Origin: Carnobacterium pleistocenium FTR1
Lineage (GTDB): Bacteria; Bacillota; Bacilli; Lactobacillales; Carnobacteriaceae
Assembly: GCF_000744285.1 (NCBI RefSeq)
Contig: NZ_JQLQ01000002.1
Span: 1,426,001-1,490,000, forward strand
Length of the DNA: 64,000 nucleotides
Direction: 5' to 3'
Numbering within the stretch: position 1 is the stretch's first letter; every line of letters starts with the position of its first letter. The translations under genes were made by a program, and so were the position numbers. Under the pieces are notes generated by a model. It was not told the DNA's origin and searched no databases. It worked only from the letters and a program-made list of their open reading frames with translations. Below are positions 33,138 to 43,952 of this stretch, one piece after another.

Positions 33138-34112
33138 ATGTATCCTCAAATGAAAAATAATCGTTCCATCTTACCTGGTTTAATGATCAGCGTCATAATT
33201 TCATTCATTAGTCAGTATTTAACCAATTTTATACCGAACATAGGTGCAGCATTGATTGCCATTTTTTTAGGAATCCTTCTAGGAAACACCTTTTTGAACA
33301 AACCTTATTTAAAAAGAGGAACTAAATTTTCTGAAAAAACACTCTTAGAATGGTCGATTGTATTAAATGGGATGATTTTAGATTTTCAGATCATCAAGCA
33401 AGTTGGTTCTACCGGGTTTATCTTTGTGATTCTCCAAATGATCTTGACGATATTATTTGCTTATTGGATTGGTCGAACTATGAAGTTCAATAAAAAGATG
33501 TCTTTATTGATGGGTACAGGTAACGCAGTATGTGGCTCTTCTGCTATCGGAACCGTTGCTCCGGTGATTGAAGCTGATAAGAAAGATAAAGCCATGTCTA
33601 TTACTATAGTCAATGTCATCGGTACGATATTGATGGTCTTATTGCCTATCCTCTCTTCTATTCTGTATCAAAATGAAGTCGTTCAAACATCTGCTTTGAT
33701 CGGAGGAACGGTCCAATCTATAGGACAAGTCGTTGCTTCAGCAAAGCTGGTCAGCGTCGACGTAACCAATTTGTCCATTGTCTTTAAACTCATGAGAGTT
33801 CTCCTCATTGTTGGTGTAGCCTTATGTTTCAGCAAATTAAATACCCAAGAGGAAGAATCGCTATTTTCTAAAACGACTACTAGCTCAACTTCTGAAGTGA
33901 AAAAGAATGCTAGTCTAATGACTGTTCCTTGGTTTATTATCGGCTTCTTCATTTTGTTCGTGCTTAGAAGCTTTCTGCCTTTGCCTTCCCTCATGATTCA
34001 CAGCTCGGAAGTCATCAGCAATCAATTTGAGATCGCTGCTTTAGCTGCAATTGGATTACAGGTCAAGTTCTCAGATATCTTAAAAGAAGGACCTCGAACT
34101 ATGCTGTATTGA
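33138..34112 (+). CDS. YeiH/UPF0324 family membrane transporter, C-terminally truncated
   Basis: 324 residues with about nine predicted helices, GTGNAVCGSSAIGTVAPVI (the family hallmark) near 136-154 and LIGGTVQSIGQVVASA near 200. It resembles putative sulfate or anion exporters of the YeiH family. The last region AALAAIGLQVKFSDILKEGP is followed by RTMLY and then a stop, where homologues usually have one more helix (about 20-25 residues). Immediately downstream lies the end of a different gene, so the truncation is a deletion scar. GGAGG precedes the ATG. Function may be lost. Confidence 0.85.
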   Translation: MYPQMKNNRSILPGLMISVIISFISQYLTNFIPNIGAALIAIFLGILLGNTFLNKPYLKRGTKFSEKTLLEWSIVLNGMILDFQIIKQVGSTGFIFVILQMILTILFAYWIGRTMKFNKKMSLLMGTGNAVCGSSAIGTVAPVIEADKKDKAMSITIVNVIGTILMVLLPILSSILYQNEVVQTSALIGGTVQSIGQVVASAKLVSVDVTNLSIVFKLMRVLLIVGVALCFSKLNTQEEESLFSKTTTSSTSEVKKNASLMTVPWFIIGFFILFVLRSFLPLPSLMIHSSEVISNQFEIAALAAIGLQVKFSDILKEGPRTMLY

Positions 34113-34323
34113 TGGACTGTTGTATAATTATTTTTATGATTACCTTAAACAACATCAAGCAGAAAATTTCTATTTGTTTACCGACAATTCTTCTGATTAT
34201 CAATACTATGAACACAAAGGTCTATCCCGCGTAGCTGAGAAAAAATATTATTGGGAACCAGGAAATAATGATACTTTAGAAATTTACTATCTATATGAAG
34301 GAACACTAAACTTATCCGACTAA
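34113..34323 (+). pseudogene. GNAT N-acetyltransferase, 3' remnant
   Basis: A frame open from about 34120 (TTG) to 34323 encodes YNYFYDYLKQHQAENFYLF, then TDNSSDYQYYEHKGLSRVAEKKY and a C-terminal YYLYEGTL, the end of a GNAT acetyltransferase with its final strands. No N-terminal acetyl-CoA motif precedes it. It joins the truncated yeiH-like gene a few bases earlier, so a deletion between the two genes created the junction. Confidence 0.7.
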
Positions 34324-34580
34324 ACGAATTAACCGTTCCAGTTCAAAGTTTATTTTATGAATATATGAATGACATACAAGCAGTTGAGTTGATTCGTCAT
34401 CTACAACTTTCTTATGCTCCACATGTGTTCGATCGAATACTTTTTTACCTCATAGCGTTAATTTTTCGTAACCTTCGATTTCCATATAAATTCCTCTTGC
34501 ATTCATATAGCTTGTTCCATTTGCGTACCCTTAATATAACAATAATCCGGCCATTCCGAAATTTATACGCATGTGAACAA
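34324..34580. other. Decayed intergenic stretch
   Basis: No intact gene. A plus frame reads VPVQSLFYEYMNDIQAV... and a minus frame reads GIYMEIEGYEKLTL then a stop and HVEHKKVVDDESTQ; both are broken, so I cannot tell which strand held a gene. Confidence 0.35.
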
Positions 34581-34583
34581 AAA

Positions 34584-34611
34584 AGCCCAGAACCACAAAG
34601 GGTTCTGAGCT
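34584..34611 (-). terminator. Terminator of the FAD/NAD(P)-binding protein gene
   Basis: AGCCCAGAACC and GGTTCTGAGCT form a stem with one mismatch and a 6-nt loop, followed by six T on the minus strand; 16 nt past the stop codon. Confidence 0.85.
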
Positions 34612-34626
34612 CATTTCATTGTTAAA

Positions 34627-36126
34627 TTATCGTTCGTCCATAAACGCTTTTGCTGTATATTGGGCTTGCTGAATCGTTTGCCCGGCATCATTATTCTCAT
34701 GTTGTGTTCCACCAATTAATAGACCGAGGAAGAATAAATTATCCATACGTCCATATTGTTGGTTAATCACACGACACTGTGGCCAATCGACTAAGATAAA
34801 TTTCCCATTCACATGTGGCATAATTAAGCGGCGATGGAACAGATTTTTAATTAACTCAGAGTGTTTAGTCAGTATTTCAATATTGTTTATAAAACCTGTC
34901 GCGTTAACGACAATATCAGCTTCGGCTTTGCTATCCTCCGTCACAAATTGGAAGCGTCCATTTTCTAAAACATTTACTTCTTTTAAACCAGCAACGGTTT
35001 CTACTTTACCCGCATCGATTAATTCAAATAACCACTGATAGCTGTAATAAGGTACTTTCGTTTTGAAAAACAACATAATCTGATGATAGTTTTTCATATA
35101 CTTTTGTTGGTCTTCACCTGACAATGCATTATATAAATGCGGAAGATTTGGAACAGAATTAGCCGCGTATTTCTGAACAGCTGCCAATTCCTGGTCTTTC
35201 ATATCAAATGCTTTGCGGAAAACGTCTAGCGTTCCTGATTTATAACGATTATAAACTGCCATAGGCTCAGCATTCTCTTGTTTTAAATCATCTTTAATCG
35301 TATCGAGTATGACTTGGAGCGGAATAAACCCACCGTGTACTTCTTTTTGTTCTTCCACCCAATCTTTTGTTAAATGATATGTAAAATCATCCTTCTCATA
35401 AGGAATAGCTACACAGTAAAACGGTTCTTTTAAATCATAAAATGTTAGAGGTTGCTCTAATTCATAATTTGACATGAAGAAACGCATCAAGTCAACACCT
35501 GTAGCACCACTTCCAACAACTGAAATCTTTTGATTATTGTCAAAATTTGCCAATTTTTCTTTCATTGGGTAAGGGTTATGAATATAATTTTCAGTACCTT
35601 TTAAATCATAGAAATCATTGTATTCAGGATGTCCGACTGAAAAGAATACCGCATCATAGACACTATCTTGCCAGCCGTCTTCCGTTTTAATACGGTACAC
35701 AAAATTGCCGTCTTGTGTGTCATCTGCTGGTTCTTTTGTTGCAGCATCTAGCACTTCAACGTCAACAACAGTATTTTGAACGTGGCGTACTTGTTCGTGC
35801 GTATAGAATGGGGAAAAGCGCTCCACTAAATATTTTCCATAATGTGGCCGTGAAACGAGTTGCTCAAAATTCGTTGGTTCTTTAAAATGACGTTCTAACC
35901 ATTCCGTAAAATCTAATTCATTATTTTCATCCACACTCAACACATCCGAAGAGGTGTTTAACATAATTGATTCGTCATCAGTTGGTTCATAAGGTAATCC
36001 TGAGCCTAGAGACTGACGGGGTTCATAGACATCAATTAAGTCATCCGCTTGGAAATTCGGATGGGTTATTAAACTTTTTAATACATTGGAACCAGAAATT
36101 CCAGCTCCTACAATAGCAATATCCAT
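34627..36126 (-). CDS. FAD/NAD(P)-binding protein (FAD-NAD(P)-binding, PF13454 type)
   Basis: 499 residues. N-terminal dinucleotide fold GAGISGSNVLKSL, then GSGLPYEP, a second GSGATGVDLMRFF nucleotide site at about residues 203-215, and VVNATGFINNIEI near the end. These are marks of the large uncharacterised FAD-NAD(P)-binding family related to HpnW/monooxygenase-like proteins. It has no signal peptide. Substrate and role are unknown. It is flanked by a terminator on each side, so it is monocistronic. Its origin may be recent, since the neighbours are housekeeping genes, but base usage looks ordinary. Confidence 0.8.
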   Translation of the reverse strand: MDIAIVGAGISGSNVLKSLITHPNFQADDLIDVYEPRQSLGSGLPYEPTDDESIMLNTSSDVLSVDENNELDFTEWLERHFKEPTNFEQLVSRPHYGKYLVERFSPFYTHEQVRHVQNTVVDVEVLDAATKEPADDTQDGNFVYRIKTEDGWQDSVYDAVFFSVGHPEYNDFYDLKGTENYIHNPYPMKEKLANFDNNQKISVVGSGATGVDLMRFFMSNYELEQPLTFYDLKEPFYCVAIPYEKDDFTYHLTKDWVEEQKEVHGGFIPLQVILDTIKDDLKQENAEPMAVYNRYKSGTLDVFRKAFDMKDQELAAVQKYAANSVPNLPHLYNALSGEDQQKYMKNYHQIMLFFKTKVPYYSYQWLFELIDAGKVETVAGLKEVNVLENGRFQFVTEDSKAEADIVVNATGFINNIEILTKHSELIKNLFHRRLIMPHVNGKFILVDWPQCRVINQQYGRMDNLFFLGLLIGGTQHENNDAGQTIQQAQYTAKAFMDER

Positions 36127-36370
36127 TGTTATCCTCCTATAACTACAAAACTAATCCACCTAATTATACCTGAATAATTCATACTTTTAAATATCAAGTT
36201 ATTTTAGTCGTTATTTTTCAATTTCGGATCGGTTTATCGAAATTAAAATGTTTTTATCGATTTTCAAAGCTAAAGAAAATTTTTTTGTCTCATCCCACGA
36301 ATTTTGATTTTGGTTCAAAACAAATGGTACGCAAGAAATTAACCACACTGTATGCCAAGAGACTAAAAAA

Positions 36371-36396
36371 CAGCGTGAGTCCGTTGCCTCACGCTG
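36371..36396 (-). terminator. lepA terminator
   Basis: CAGCGTGAG (36371-36379) and CTCACGCTG (36388-36396) form a 9-bp stem with an 8-nt loop, followed by six T on the minus strand. The rest of the gap back to 36127 shows nothing recognisable. Confidence 0.88.
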
Positions 36397-36422
36397 CCTA
36401 AATCAGATTTTATTTTTAACTA

Positions 36423-36458
36423 AATTTAGCTCATCCACACCATTTGACGAAAAGCCAA
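36423..36458. repeat. Short remnant (E) of the dispersed repeat
   Basis: CTCATCCACACCATTTGACG followed by AAAAGCC matches the terminal 36 bp of copies A-C. The rest of the element is absent. An 11-bp direct repeat (GGTAGGCAAAT twice, 36467-36488) follows it. Confidence 0.6.
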
Positions 36459-36539
36459 TTTATTTTGGTAGGCAAATGGTAGGCAAATCATTATATCAAG
36501 TCATAAAATTTCCAATAAAACTACTGTTATATCAACAAT

Positions 36540-38363
36540 TTACTCGTCATCCATCTTAAGAACAGACATGAACGCCTCTTGCGGAACTTCTACTGATCCG
36601 ACTTGTTTCATTCGTTTCTTACCAGCTTTTTGTTTCTTCAATAGTTTTTGACGACGGGTTACGTCACCACCATAAAGTTTCGCTGTAACGTCTTTACGTA
36701 AAGCTTTGATGTTTGAACGCGCAACGATTTTTTGTCCGATTGCTGCTTGAACAGGAATTTCAAATTGGTGTCTTGGAATAATTGTTTTTAATTGATCAAC
36801 GATTGCTTTTCCTCGGTGGAAAGCAAAGTCTTTATGCACGATAAAGCCTAAAGCATCTACTTTTTCGCCGTTCAATAATATATCCATCTTAGACAAGTTA
36901 CTTTGTTTGTAGCCAATCAATTCATAATCTAAAGAAGCATATCCTTTAGTACTTGATTTTAATTTATCAAAGAAATCATAGACGATTTCTGATAGTGGAA
37001 TTTCATAAACCACGTTTACGCGGTTATCATCAAGGTACGCCATCGTTAAGAAGTCGCCACGTTTGCGTTGTGAAATTTCCATTACAGCTCCGACATAGTC
37101 GTTTGGAACCATGATCGTTGCTTTTACGTAAGGTTCTTCAATCGATTCGATCACACCTGGTTCAGGCATTTCAGCTGGGTTAGCTACGATTTTTTGTGTG
37201 CCATCCGTTAAGTTTGCGTGATAGATAACGGATGGAGCTGTTGTGATCAATTCTAAGTTGAATTCACGCTCAAGGCGCTCTTGAATCACGTCCATGTGTA
37301 ATAGGCCTAAGAATCCACAACGGTACCCAAATCCAAGCGCTTGAGAGGTTTCAGCTTCAAATTGCAGTGCTGCATCGTTTAATTGTAATTTATCTAACGC
37401 GTCTCTTAAATCGCCATAACGAGAAGAATCAATTGGGTACATCCCACAATAGACCATTGGCGTCATTTTACGGTACCCTTTTAATATTTCTGTAGCAGGA
37501 TTATTTGCTAGCGTAATGGTATCTCCAACTCGAGTATCTTGGACAGTTTTGATATTTGCAGTAACGTATCCAACATCCCCAACCATTAGAAATTCGCGTT
37601 TGATTGCTTTAGGTGAAAAGACCCCTACTTCAGCTACTTCAAACGTTTTTCCGTTACTCATCAACTTCATGGTATCTCCAGGTTTGATCATCCCTTCCAT
37701 CACACGAATATTCAATACCACTCCACGATAAGCATCGTAAACTGAATCAAAGATTAACGCTTTTAAAGGATTATCTGTATCGCCTACTGGAGCTGGAATT
37801 TTTTCAACGATTTGTTCTAAGATTTCTTCGATCCCAATACCTGCTTTAGCACTTGCAAAAACAGCTTCACTAGCATCGATCCCGATAACATCTTCTATTT
37901 CCGCACGGACACGTTCTGGATCTGCCGCAGGTAAATCAATTTTATTGATTACAGGTAAGATTTCAAGATCATTATCTAGCGCTAGATAAACGTTCGCTAG
38001 CGTTTGGGCTTCGATACCTTGTGCTGCATCAACAACTAGGATAGCTCCTTCACAGGCTGCTAAACTTCTTGAAACTTCATACGTAAAATCGACGTGTCCT
38101 GGTGTGTCGATTAAATGTAGGGTGTACGTTTCGCCATCTTTTGCAGTATAGTTCAATTCAATTGCATTTAATTTGATCGTAATGCCTCGTTCACGTTCAA
38201 GATCCATTGAATCCAATAACTGTGCTTGCATATCGCGATCAGCAACGGTATTCGTCATTTGCAGGATACGATCGGCCAAAGTTGATTTCCCATGGTCAAT
38301 ATGGGCAATAATAGAAAAGTTTCGAATACGTTTTTGTCTTTCAATTAAGTCATTTTTATTCAT
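36540..38363 (-). CDS. lepA: Elongation factor 4 (LepA)
   Basis: 607 residues, a ribosome-binding translational GTPase that resets or helps assemble translation complexes. G1 [14 protein letters not shown]2 GITIK, G3 DTPGHVDF, G4 NKIDLP and G5 SAKAG are all present, followed by EF-G-like domains and the LepA-specific C-terminal domain ([22 protein letters not shown] region). Length is standard. It has its own promoter; the upstream gene in this direction is dnaJ, with a terminator and repeat copy A between. Confidence 0.98.
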   Translation of the reverse strand: MNKNDLIERQKRIRNFSIIAHIDHGKSTLADRILQMTNTVADRDMQAQLLDSMDLERERGITIKLNAIELNYTAKDGETYTLHLIDTPGHVDFTYEVSRSLAACEGAILVVDAAQGIEAQTLANVYLALDNDLEILPVINKIDLPAADPERVRAEIEDVIGIDASEAVFASAKAGIGIEEILEQIVEKIPAPVGDTDNPLKALIFDSVYDAYRGVVLNIRVMEGMIKPGDTMKLMSNGKTFEVAEVGVFSPKAIKREFLMVGDVGYVTANIKTVQDTRVGDTITLANNPATEILKGYRKMTPMVYCGMYPIDSSRYGDLRDALDKLQLNDAALQFEAETSQALGFGYRCGFLGLLHMDVIQERLEREFNLELITTAPSVIYHANLTDGTQKIVANPAEMPEPGVIESIEEPYVKATIMVPNDYVGAVMEISQRKRGDFLTMAYLDDNRVNVVYEIPLSEIVYDFFDKLKSSTKGYASLDYELIGYKQSNLSKMDILLNGEKVDALGFIVHKDFAFHRGKAIVDQLKTIIPRHQFEIPVQAAIGQKIVARSNIKALRKDVTAKLYGGDVTRRQKLLKKQKAGKKRMKQVGSVEVPQEAFMSVLKMDDE

Positions 38364-38410
38364 TTAGTCGTGCCTACCTTCTTTATTTATTCCGAAAAGT
38401 GTCATTGTAA

Positions 38411-38439
38411 ATTATACCAGTGAAACCCCTGAATTACAA
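38411..38439 (-). promoter_or_regulatory. lepA promoter
   Basis: TTGTAA (complement of 38434-38439), 17-bp spacer, TATAAT (complement of 38411-38416) with a TG just before the -10 (TGGTATAAT). Confidence 0.75.
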
Positions 38440-38479
38440 TAAACTTAGAGGGAACCAGCTTTTAAGGAGATAATTTTTT

Positions 38480-38764
38480 AGTGTTGCTAGATTTAATTCA
38501 ATCACTCACCCAAAAATTCTGAAGGAATAGGATTTGCTTGTAGCCGTGTATTGGATTCAATGCGAATAGCAGCGCATTACCGCTTCAGCGATTACGCGCT
38601 GCTGAGGCTTGAAAACCTTAAGACTGTGGTTTTCAGGCTTCAGGTGGTCCCATGGCTTCACAAGCAAAACCGTTTATTCCATAAGAAATTTTTTTGAAGC
38701 ATCAACACTATTTGTCCTATACCCATTTTTGGTAAGACTTGTCCACACTATTTGACGAAAATCC
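38480..38764. repeat. Dispersed intergenic repeat, copy A (full length)
   Basis: About 285 bp between the dnaJ terminator and the lepA promoter. It starts AGTGTTGCTAGATTTAATTC and ends CACACTATTTGACGAAAATC. Internal marks shared with copy B: GGAATAGGATTT, TGTAGCCGTG, two hairpins (AGCAGCGC/GCGCTGCT at 38568-38603 and GGCTTGAAAACC/GGTTTTCAGGCT at 38606-38639), CCATGGCTTCACAAGCAAAACC, TTATTCCATAAGAAATTTTTTT, and two CACTATTTG boxes 44 bp apart. It contains no coding frame. Confidence 0.88.
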
Positions 38765-38777
38765 CTTTAAGCCAAAA

Positions 38778-38805
38778 GAAAGCCTAAGCTAGTGCTTAGG
38801 CTTTC
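38778..38805 (-). terminator. Terminator of the hrcA-grpE-dnaK-dnaJ operon
   Basis: GAAAGCCTAAGC and GCTTAGGCTTTC form a 12-bp stem with a 4-nt loop; the minus strand continues with TTTT. It lies 26 nt past the dnaJ stop. Confidence 0.88.
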
Positions 38806-38831
38806 TCTATACTTTATTTAAAAAAGTCAGT

Positions 38832-39992
38832 TCATTTCCTTTTCTTATCTGCCTTAAAAGCATCTTTTACTTTATCAAAAATAGAACCATCTTGTTCTTC
38901 AACTTCCATGCCACTAGCTTTAGCAAATTGTCTCAACAAGTCTGTTTGTTCTTTTGATAGATTCTTCGGAGTGACCAATTTAATTTTTATATGTTGATCC
39001 CCAGTGCCTGAACCACGTAATTTTGGTGCTCCTTTGCCTCTCAGACGGAAATTCGTTCCTGTTTGTGTTCCAGCAGGTATTTTTAATTTCACTTTACCAT
39101 GAACAGTCGGAACTTCAACTTCATCCCCTAATGAAGCTTGGACAAAATTAATTGGCAATTCGTAATAAATTTCTGATCCATTTCGTTCAAATTGATTGCT
39201 GGCTTTGACACGGAAAACAACGTATAAATCTCCGTAAGGTCCGCCATTTTTTCCGGCTTCTCCTTGTCCATTTAAGCGCATTTGATTTCCATCTTCAACA
39301 CCTGCAGGGACAGTTACTTTAACTGTATGTTTGTCTTTCGTATGTCCAGAACCATGACATGTTGGACAATGTTCTTTAATTTCTTTACCTGTACCATGAC
39401 AAACATCACAGGTTTGACGAGTCATTACTCGACCCAGTGGTGTATTCCGTTCAACATTTAATGAACCTGTACCATGGCATCGAGAACACGTTACCGGGCT
39501 GGTGCCTGGTTTAGCTCCATCACCGTGACATGTTTTACATTCTTCTTCACGATTGTAACTGACCGTTGTTTCTTTACCAAAAATGGCTTCTTCGAATTCT
39601 AGATTCACTGAGTACTGTAAATCTTCTCCTTGACGAGGAGCATTTGGATTTTGTGAACGACCGCCACCAAAGAATGATTCAAAAATATCTTCAAAGCCAC
39701 CGCCGCCAAAGCCGCCGCCTCCGAAGCCACCGCCGCCATAACCGCCGCCGCCACCTGCTCCAAAGTTTGGATCTGTACTTGCATGACCATATTGATCATA
39801 AGCTGCACGTTTATCCGCATTACTTAATACTTCATAAGCTTCCGCAACTTCTTTAAATTTATCTTCAGACCCAGCTTCTTTATTGATATCTGGATGAAAC
39901 TTCTTTGATAATTTTCTATACGCTCTCTTTATTTCTTCATCAGAAGCACCTTTTGATACGCCTAATACTTCGTATAAATCTCTTTTAGCCAT
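38832..39992 (-). CDS. dnaJ: Chaperone protein DnaJ
   Basis: 386 residues, the class I DnaJ. J-domain at 1-70 with the HPD motif (FHPDINK), Gly/Phe-rich linker of repeated GGGGF units, a zinc-finger domain with four CxxCxGxG repeats ([32 protein letters not shown]), then the C-terminal substrate-binding domains. It stimulates DnaK ATPase and delivers clients. It follows dnaK with 135 nt between and a weak hairpin, in the usual operon. No anomalies. Confidence 0.98.
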   Translation of the reverse strand: MAKRDLYEVLGVSKGASDEEIKRAYRKLSKKFHPDINKEAGSEDKFKEVAEAYEVLSNADKRAAYDQYGHASTDPNFGAGGGGGYGGGGFGGGGFGGGGFEDIFESFFGGGRSQNPNAPRQGEDLQYSVNLEFEEAIFGKETTVSYNREEECKTCHGDGAKPGTSPVTCSRCHGTGSLNVERNTPLGRVMTRQTCDVCHGTGKEIKEHCPTCHGSGHTKDKHTVKVTVPAGVEDGNQMRLNGQGEAGKNGGPYGDLYVVFRVKASNQFERNGSEIYYELPINFVQASLGDEVEVPTVHGKVKLKIPAGTQTGTNFRLRGKGAPKLRGSGTGDQHIKIKLVTPKNLSKEQTDLLRQFAKASGMEVEEQDGSIFDKVKDAFKADKKRK

Positions 39993-40070
39993 GATTTCCC
40001 TCCATCGTTACGAATAACAGTTTTTTAATGTATCCTCAAATTCGCCTTAATGAGCATAGCATATCTAGAA

Positions 40071-40104
40071 GAAAAAGCCAAAAGCAATTTGCCTCGGCTT
40101 TTCT
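40071..40104 (-). terminator. Hairpin between dnaK and dnaJ
   Basis: GAAAAAGCC and GGCTTTTC form an imperfect stem followed by T-rich DNA on the minus strand. It probably attenuates rather than ends transcription, since dnaJ has no evident own promoter. Confidence 0.5.
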
Positions 40105-40127
40105 CTTCCACCCTTTAATGTTAAAGA

Positions 40128-41981
<1,854 letters not shown>

Positions 41982-42014
41982 TTATTTATTATTTTTTAAA
42001 ACATGTTTTAATCT

Positions 42015-42593
42015 TTATTGAGCAACGATAACCATTGCTGGGCGTAATACCCGTCCTTTTAAATCATACCCTTTTTGTAAAACTTGTACAACTATTTCAC
42101 TTGTTTGACCTTCTTCAACCGGAACTGTTTGAACAGCCTGATGGAAGTTTGGATCAAAATGTTCATTTAGTGGGTCGATAATTTCGATCCCTTCACTTTT
42201 TAGTGCCGTGTTAAGGGTATCTTTAACCATTTCGATTCCTTTTTTCAAGCTTTTCCCTTGCTCATCTGTCACTTCAATTGCTATAGCTCGTTCTAAGTTA
42301 TCAATAACGGGAAGCAATTCAGTTGCTAAAGATTGAGCACGGAATTTAGCCGCATCTTCACGTTCTTTTGCATTACGTTTTTGGATATTTGCCATTTCAG
42401 CTTGTACACGCAAATATTTATTTTCCATCTCTTCTAAAGCTTTTTTCGCTTCAGTAAGTTCATCCACTTCTGGTTGGTCAACTTCTACAGATTCAGTCGT
42501 TTCTTCGGGTTTAATTACCGTTTCTTCTACTGATTCTGTTGTGGGTTCTTTAACTTCTTCTTGTTCTTGCTTCTTATCTTTATTTCTAGACAC
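42015..42593 (-). CDS. grpE: Nucleotide exchange factor GrpE
   Basis: 192 residues. A long acidic, poorly conserved N-terminal region (about 1-55) is followed by a coiled-coil helix (EEMENKYLRVQAEMANIQKRN) and the beta domain GIEIIDPLNEHFDPNFHQAV that contacts the DnaK ATPase domain and speeds ADP release. The usual ending is PAMVIV plus two residues. It lies 19 nt after hrcA and 48 nt before dnaK in the heat-shock operon. Confidence 0.97.
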   Translation of the reverse strand: MSRNKDKKQEQEEVKEPTTESVEETVIKPEETTESVEVDQPEVDELTEAKKALEEMENKYLRVQAEMANIQKRNAKEREDAAKFRAQSLATELLPVIDNLERAIAIEVTDEQGKSLKKGIEMVKDTLNTALKSEGIEIIDPLNEHFDPNFHQAVQTVPVEEGQTSEIVVQVLQKGYDLKGRVLRPAMVIVAQ

Positions 42594-42612
42594 ATCAACA
42601 GCTCCTTTTTGA

Positions 42613-43650
42613 TTAATCTTCTACAGAATCATAGTAGTCGATTATTTTTTTTGAAAGCTCATTTCGAAATACATCCACAAGTCCAATCATTTTTGAATAA
42701 GGCATATTTGTTGGACCTAACAATGCAATAACACCTGAACTGTATCCTTCAATGTCATAGCTTGCCGTAATTAAGCTGAACTCATTGAAAAGCTCATTGT
42801 TTAACTCCGTACCAATTTTCACGGTAATTCCAGTAGTACTCGGAATTACTAAGGAAGATAAGTCATGAGTCCCATCCATTAACGAATAAATAGACTTGAA
42901 TTTTTCGACATTCAATTCATTCGAAAAATCTAATATATTCATTCTTCCACCGACATGCATCCTATCTTGTCCAGCTTTCAAAAAGACTGTTTCAAAGATA
43001 TCCAAGATTCCTTCATTTGTCTTAACATACTTATTAAGTAGTAAAGGAATTTCGGTTTTCAGCCTTTTAAATACCTCCAATAACGGAAGACCAACTAATT
43101 GTTCATTAAAGATACGAACAATTTTTTCCAACTCATTAACATCCATCGATTTTGGGATAGTCACTATTTGGTTTTCGACATGGCCTTTATCTGTAACTAA
43201 TATAGCCATGACTTGATACTCATTTAATGGTACCAAACGAAACCCGGTTAGAATACTCTCTTTGATTTCAGGACCTAATGTGATTGCTGTGTAACTGGTC
43301 AACTGAGAAAGCAATTCAGCCGATTGGAAAACAATCTCATCCAACTGTCTAAACTGATTTCCTAAAGCATTTTTTATAACTGCAAGTTCTTTTTTCTGAA
43401 TCTTTACTGGATGTACCAGATAGTCTACATAAAAACGATAGCCTTTTAGTGAAGGAACGCGACCTGATGAGGAGTGTGTTTTTTCAATGAAGCCTAAATC
43501 TTCAAGACGTCCCATCTCAATACGAATAGTTGCTGAACTAAAATTTATTTCAGCTTCATTCATCAAAGTTTTAGATCCTATGGGTGTCTCGTGTGAAGTG
43601 TATAAACGAATGATAGATTTTAAAATTAAAATCTGTCTTTCAGTTAACAT
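42613..43650 (-). CDS. hrcA: Heat-inducible transcription repressor HrcA
   Basis: 345 residues. N-terminal winged helix (LTERQILILKSIIRLY, SATIRIEMGRLEDLGFIEKTHSSSGRVPS region by landmark) binding the CIRCE element, then the GAF-like dimerisation domain with the C-terminal SGVIALLGPTNMPYSKMIGLV motif, the place where GroEL is thought to assist folding. It is the first gene of the operon and sits 18 nt downstream of the CIRCE site, giving autorepression. Start codon ATG at 43650. Confidence 0.97.
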   Translation of the reverse strand: MLTERQILILKSIIRLYTSHETPIGSKTLMNEAEINFSSATIRIEMGRLEDLGFIEKTHSSSGRVPSLKGYRFYVDYLVHPVKIQKKELAVIKNALGNQFRQLDEIVFQSAELLSQLTSYTAITLGPEIKESILTGFRLVPLNEYQVMAILVTDKGHVENQIVTIPKSMDVNELEKIVRIFNEQLVGLPLLEVFKRLKTEIPLLLNKYVKTNEGILDIFETVFLKAGQDRMHVGGRMNILDFSNELNVEKFKSIYSLMDGTHDLSSLVIPSTTGITVKIGTELNNELFNEFSLITASYDIEGYSSGVIALLGPTNMPYSKMIGLVDVFRNELSKKIIDYYDSVED

Positions 43651-43667
43651 GTTGCCTCACCTCTTTT

Positions 43668-43694
43668 TTAGCACTTGAAACTATTGAGTGCTAA
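43668..43694. promoter_or_regulatory. CIRCE operator
   Basis: TTAGCACTT-N9-GAGTGCTAA, the CIRCE consensus TTAGCACTC-N9-GAGTGCTAA with one mismatch in the left arm. It lies between the hrcA promoter and its ATG. Confidence 0.96.
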
Positions 43695-43704
43695 TACATT
43701 TATT

Positions 43705-43733
43705 AATTTACCAAATATAACTGTTCCTGTCAA
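43705..43733 (-). promoter_or_regulatory. hrcA operon promoter
   Basis: TTGACA (complement of 43728-43733), 17-bp spacer, TAAATT (complement of 43705-43710). The CIRCE box follows 10 nt downstream. Confidence 0.72.
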
Positions 43734-43818
43734 TAATTTTTGCTTACTTTTTTGACTAATTTTGACGTTTAGCCAAAACACTGATTTTCCGCTTGATTTA
43801 TTCAATTTTACCCTAGAA

Positions 43819-43860
43819 AAAAAGTATTAAAAATGAACTAACTCATCTTTAATACTTTTT
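43819..43860 (-). terminator. argGH terminator
   Basis: AAAAAGTATTAAA and TTTAATACTTTTT with an inner ATGA/TCAT helix; ends in T-rich DNA on the minus strand about 90 nt past the argH stop. Confidence 0.85.
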
Positions 43861-43952
43861 CTTAATTATTTAGGGGTTAAAATTTTAAAACTATTTAAAA
43901 CTAATGGATGAGTTGAATCAACTACATACATTTCCTGATGAGACAAGTAATC

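Noticed and set aside
36467-36488. Direct repeat GGTAGGCAAAT twice, considered as an attachment site or integrase end
   Set aside because: No integrase or second copy is found nearby and neither strand gives an integrase tail convincingly.
39605-39856. Repetitive DNA near the Gly-rich linker of dnaJ, at first glance like a short tandem array
   Set aside because: It encodes the normal Gly/Phe region; not a separate repeat and not a CRISPR.
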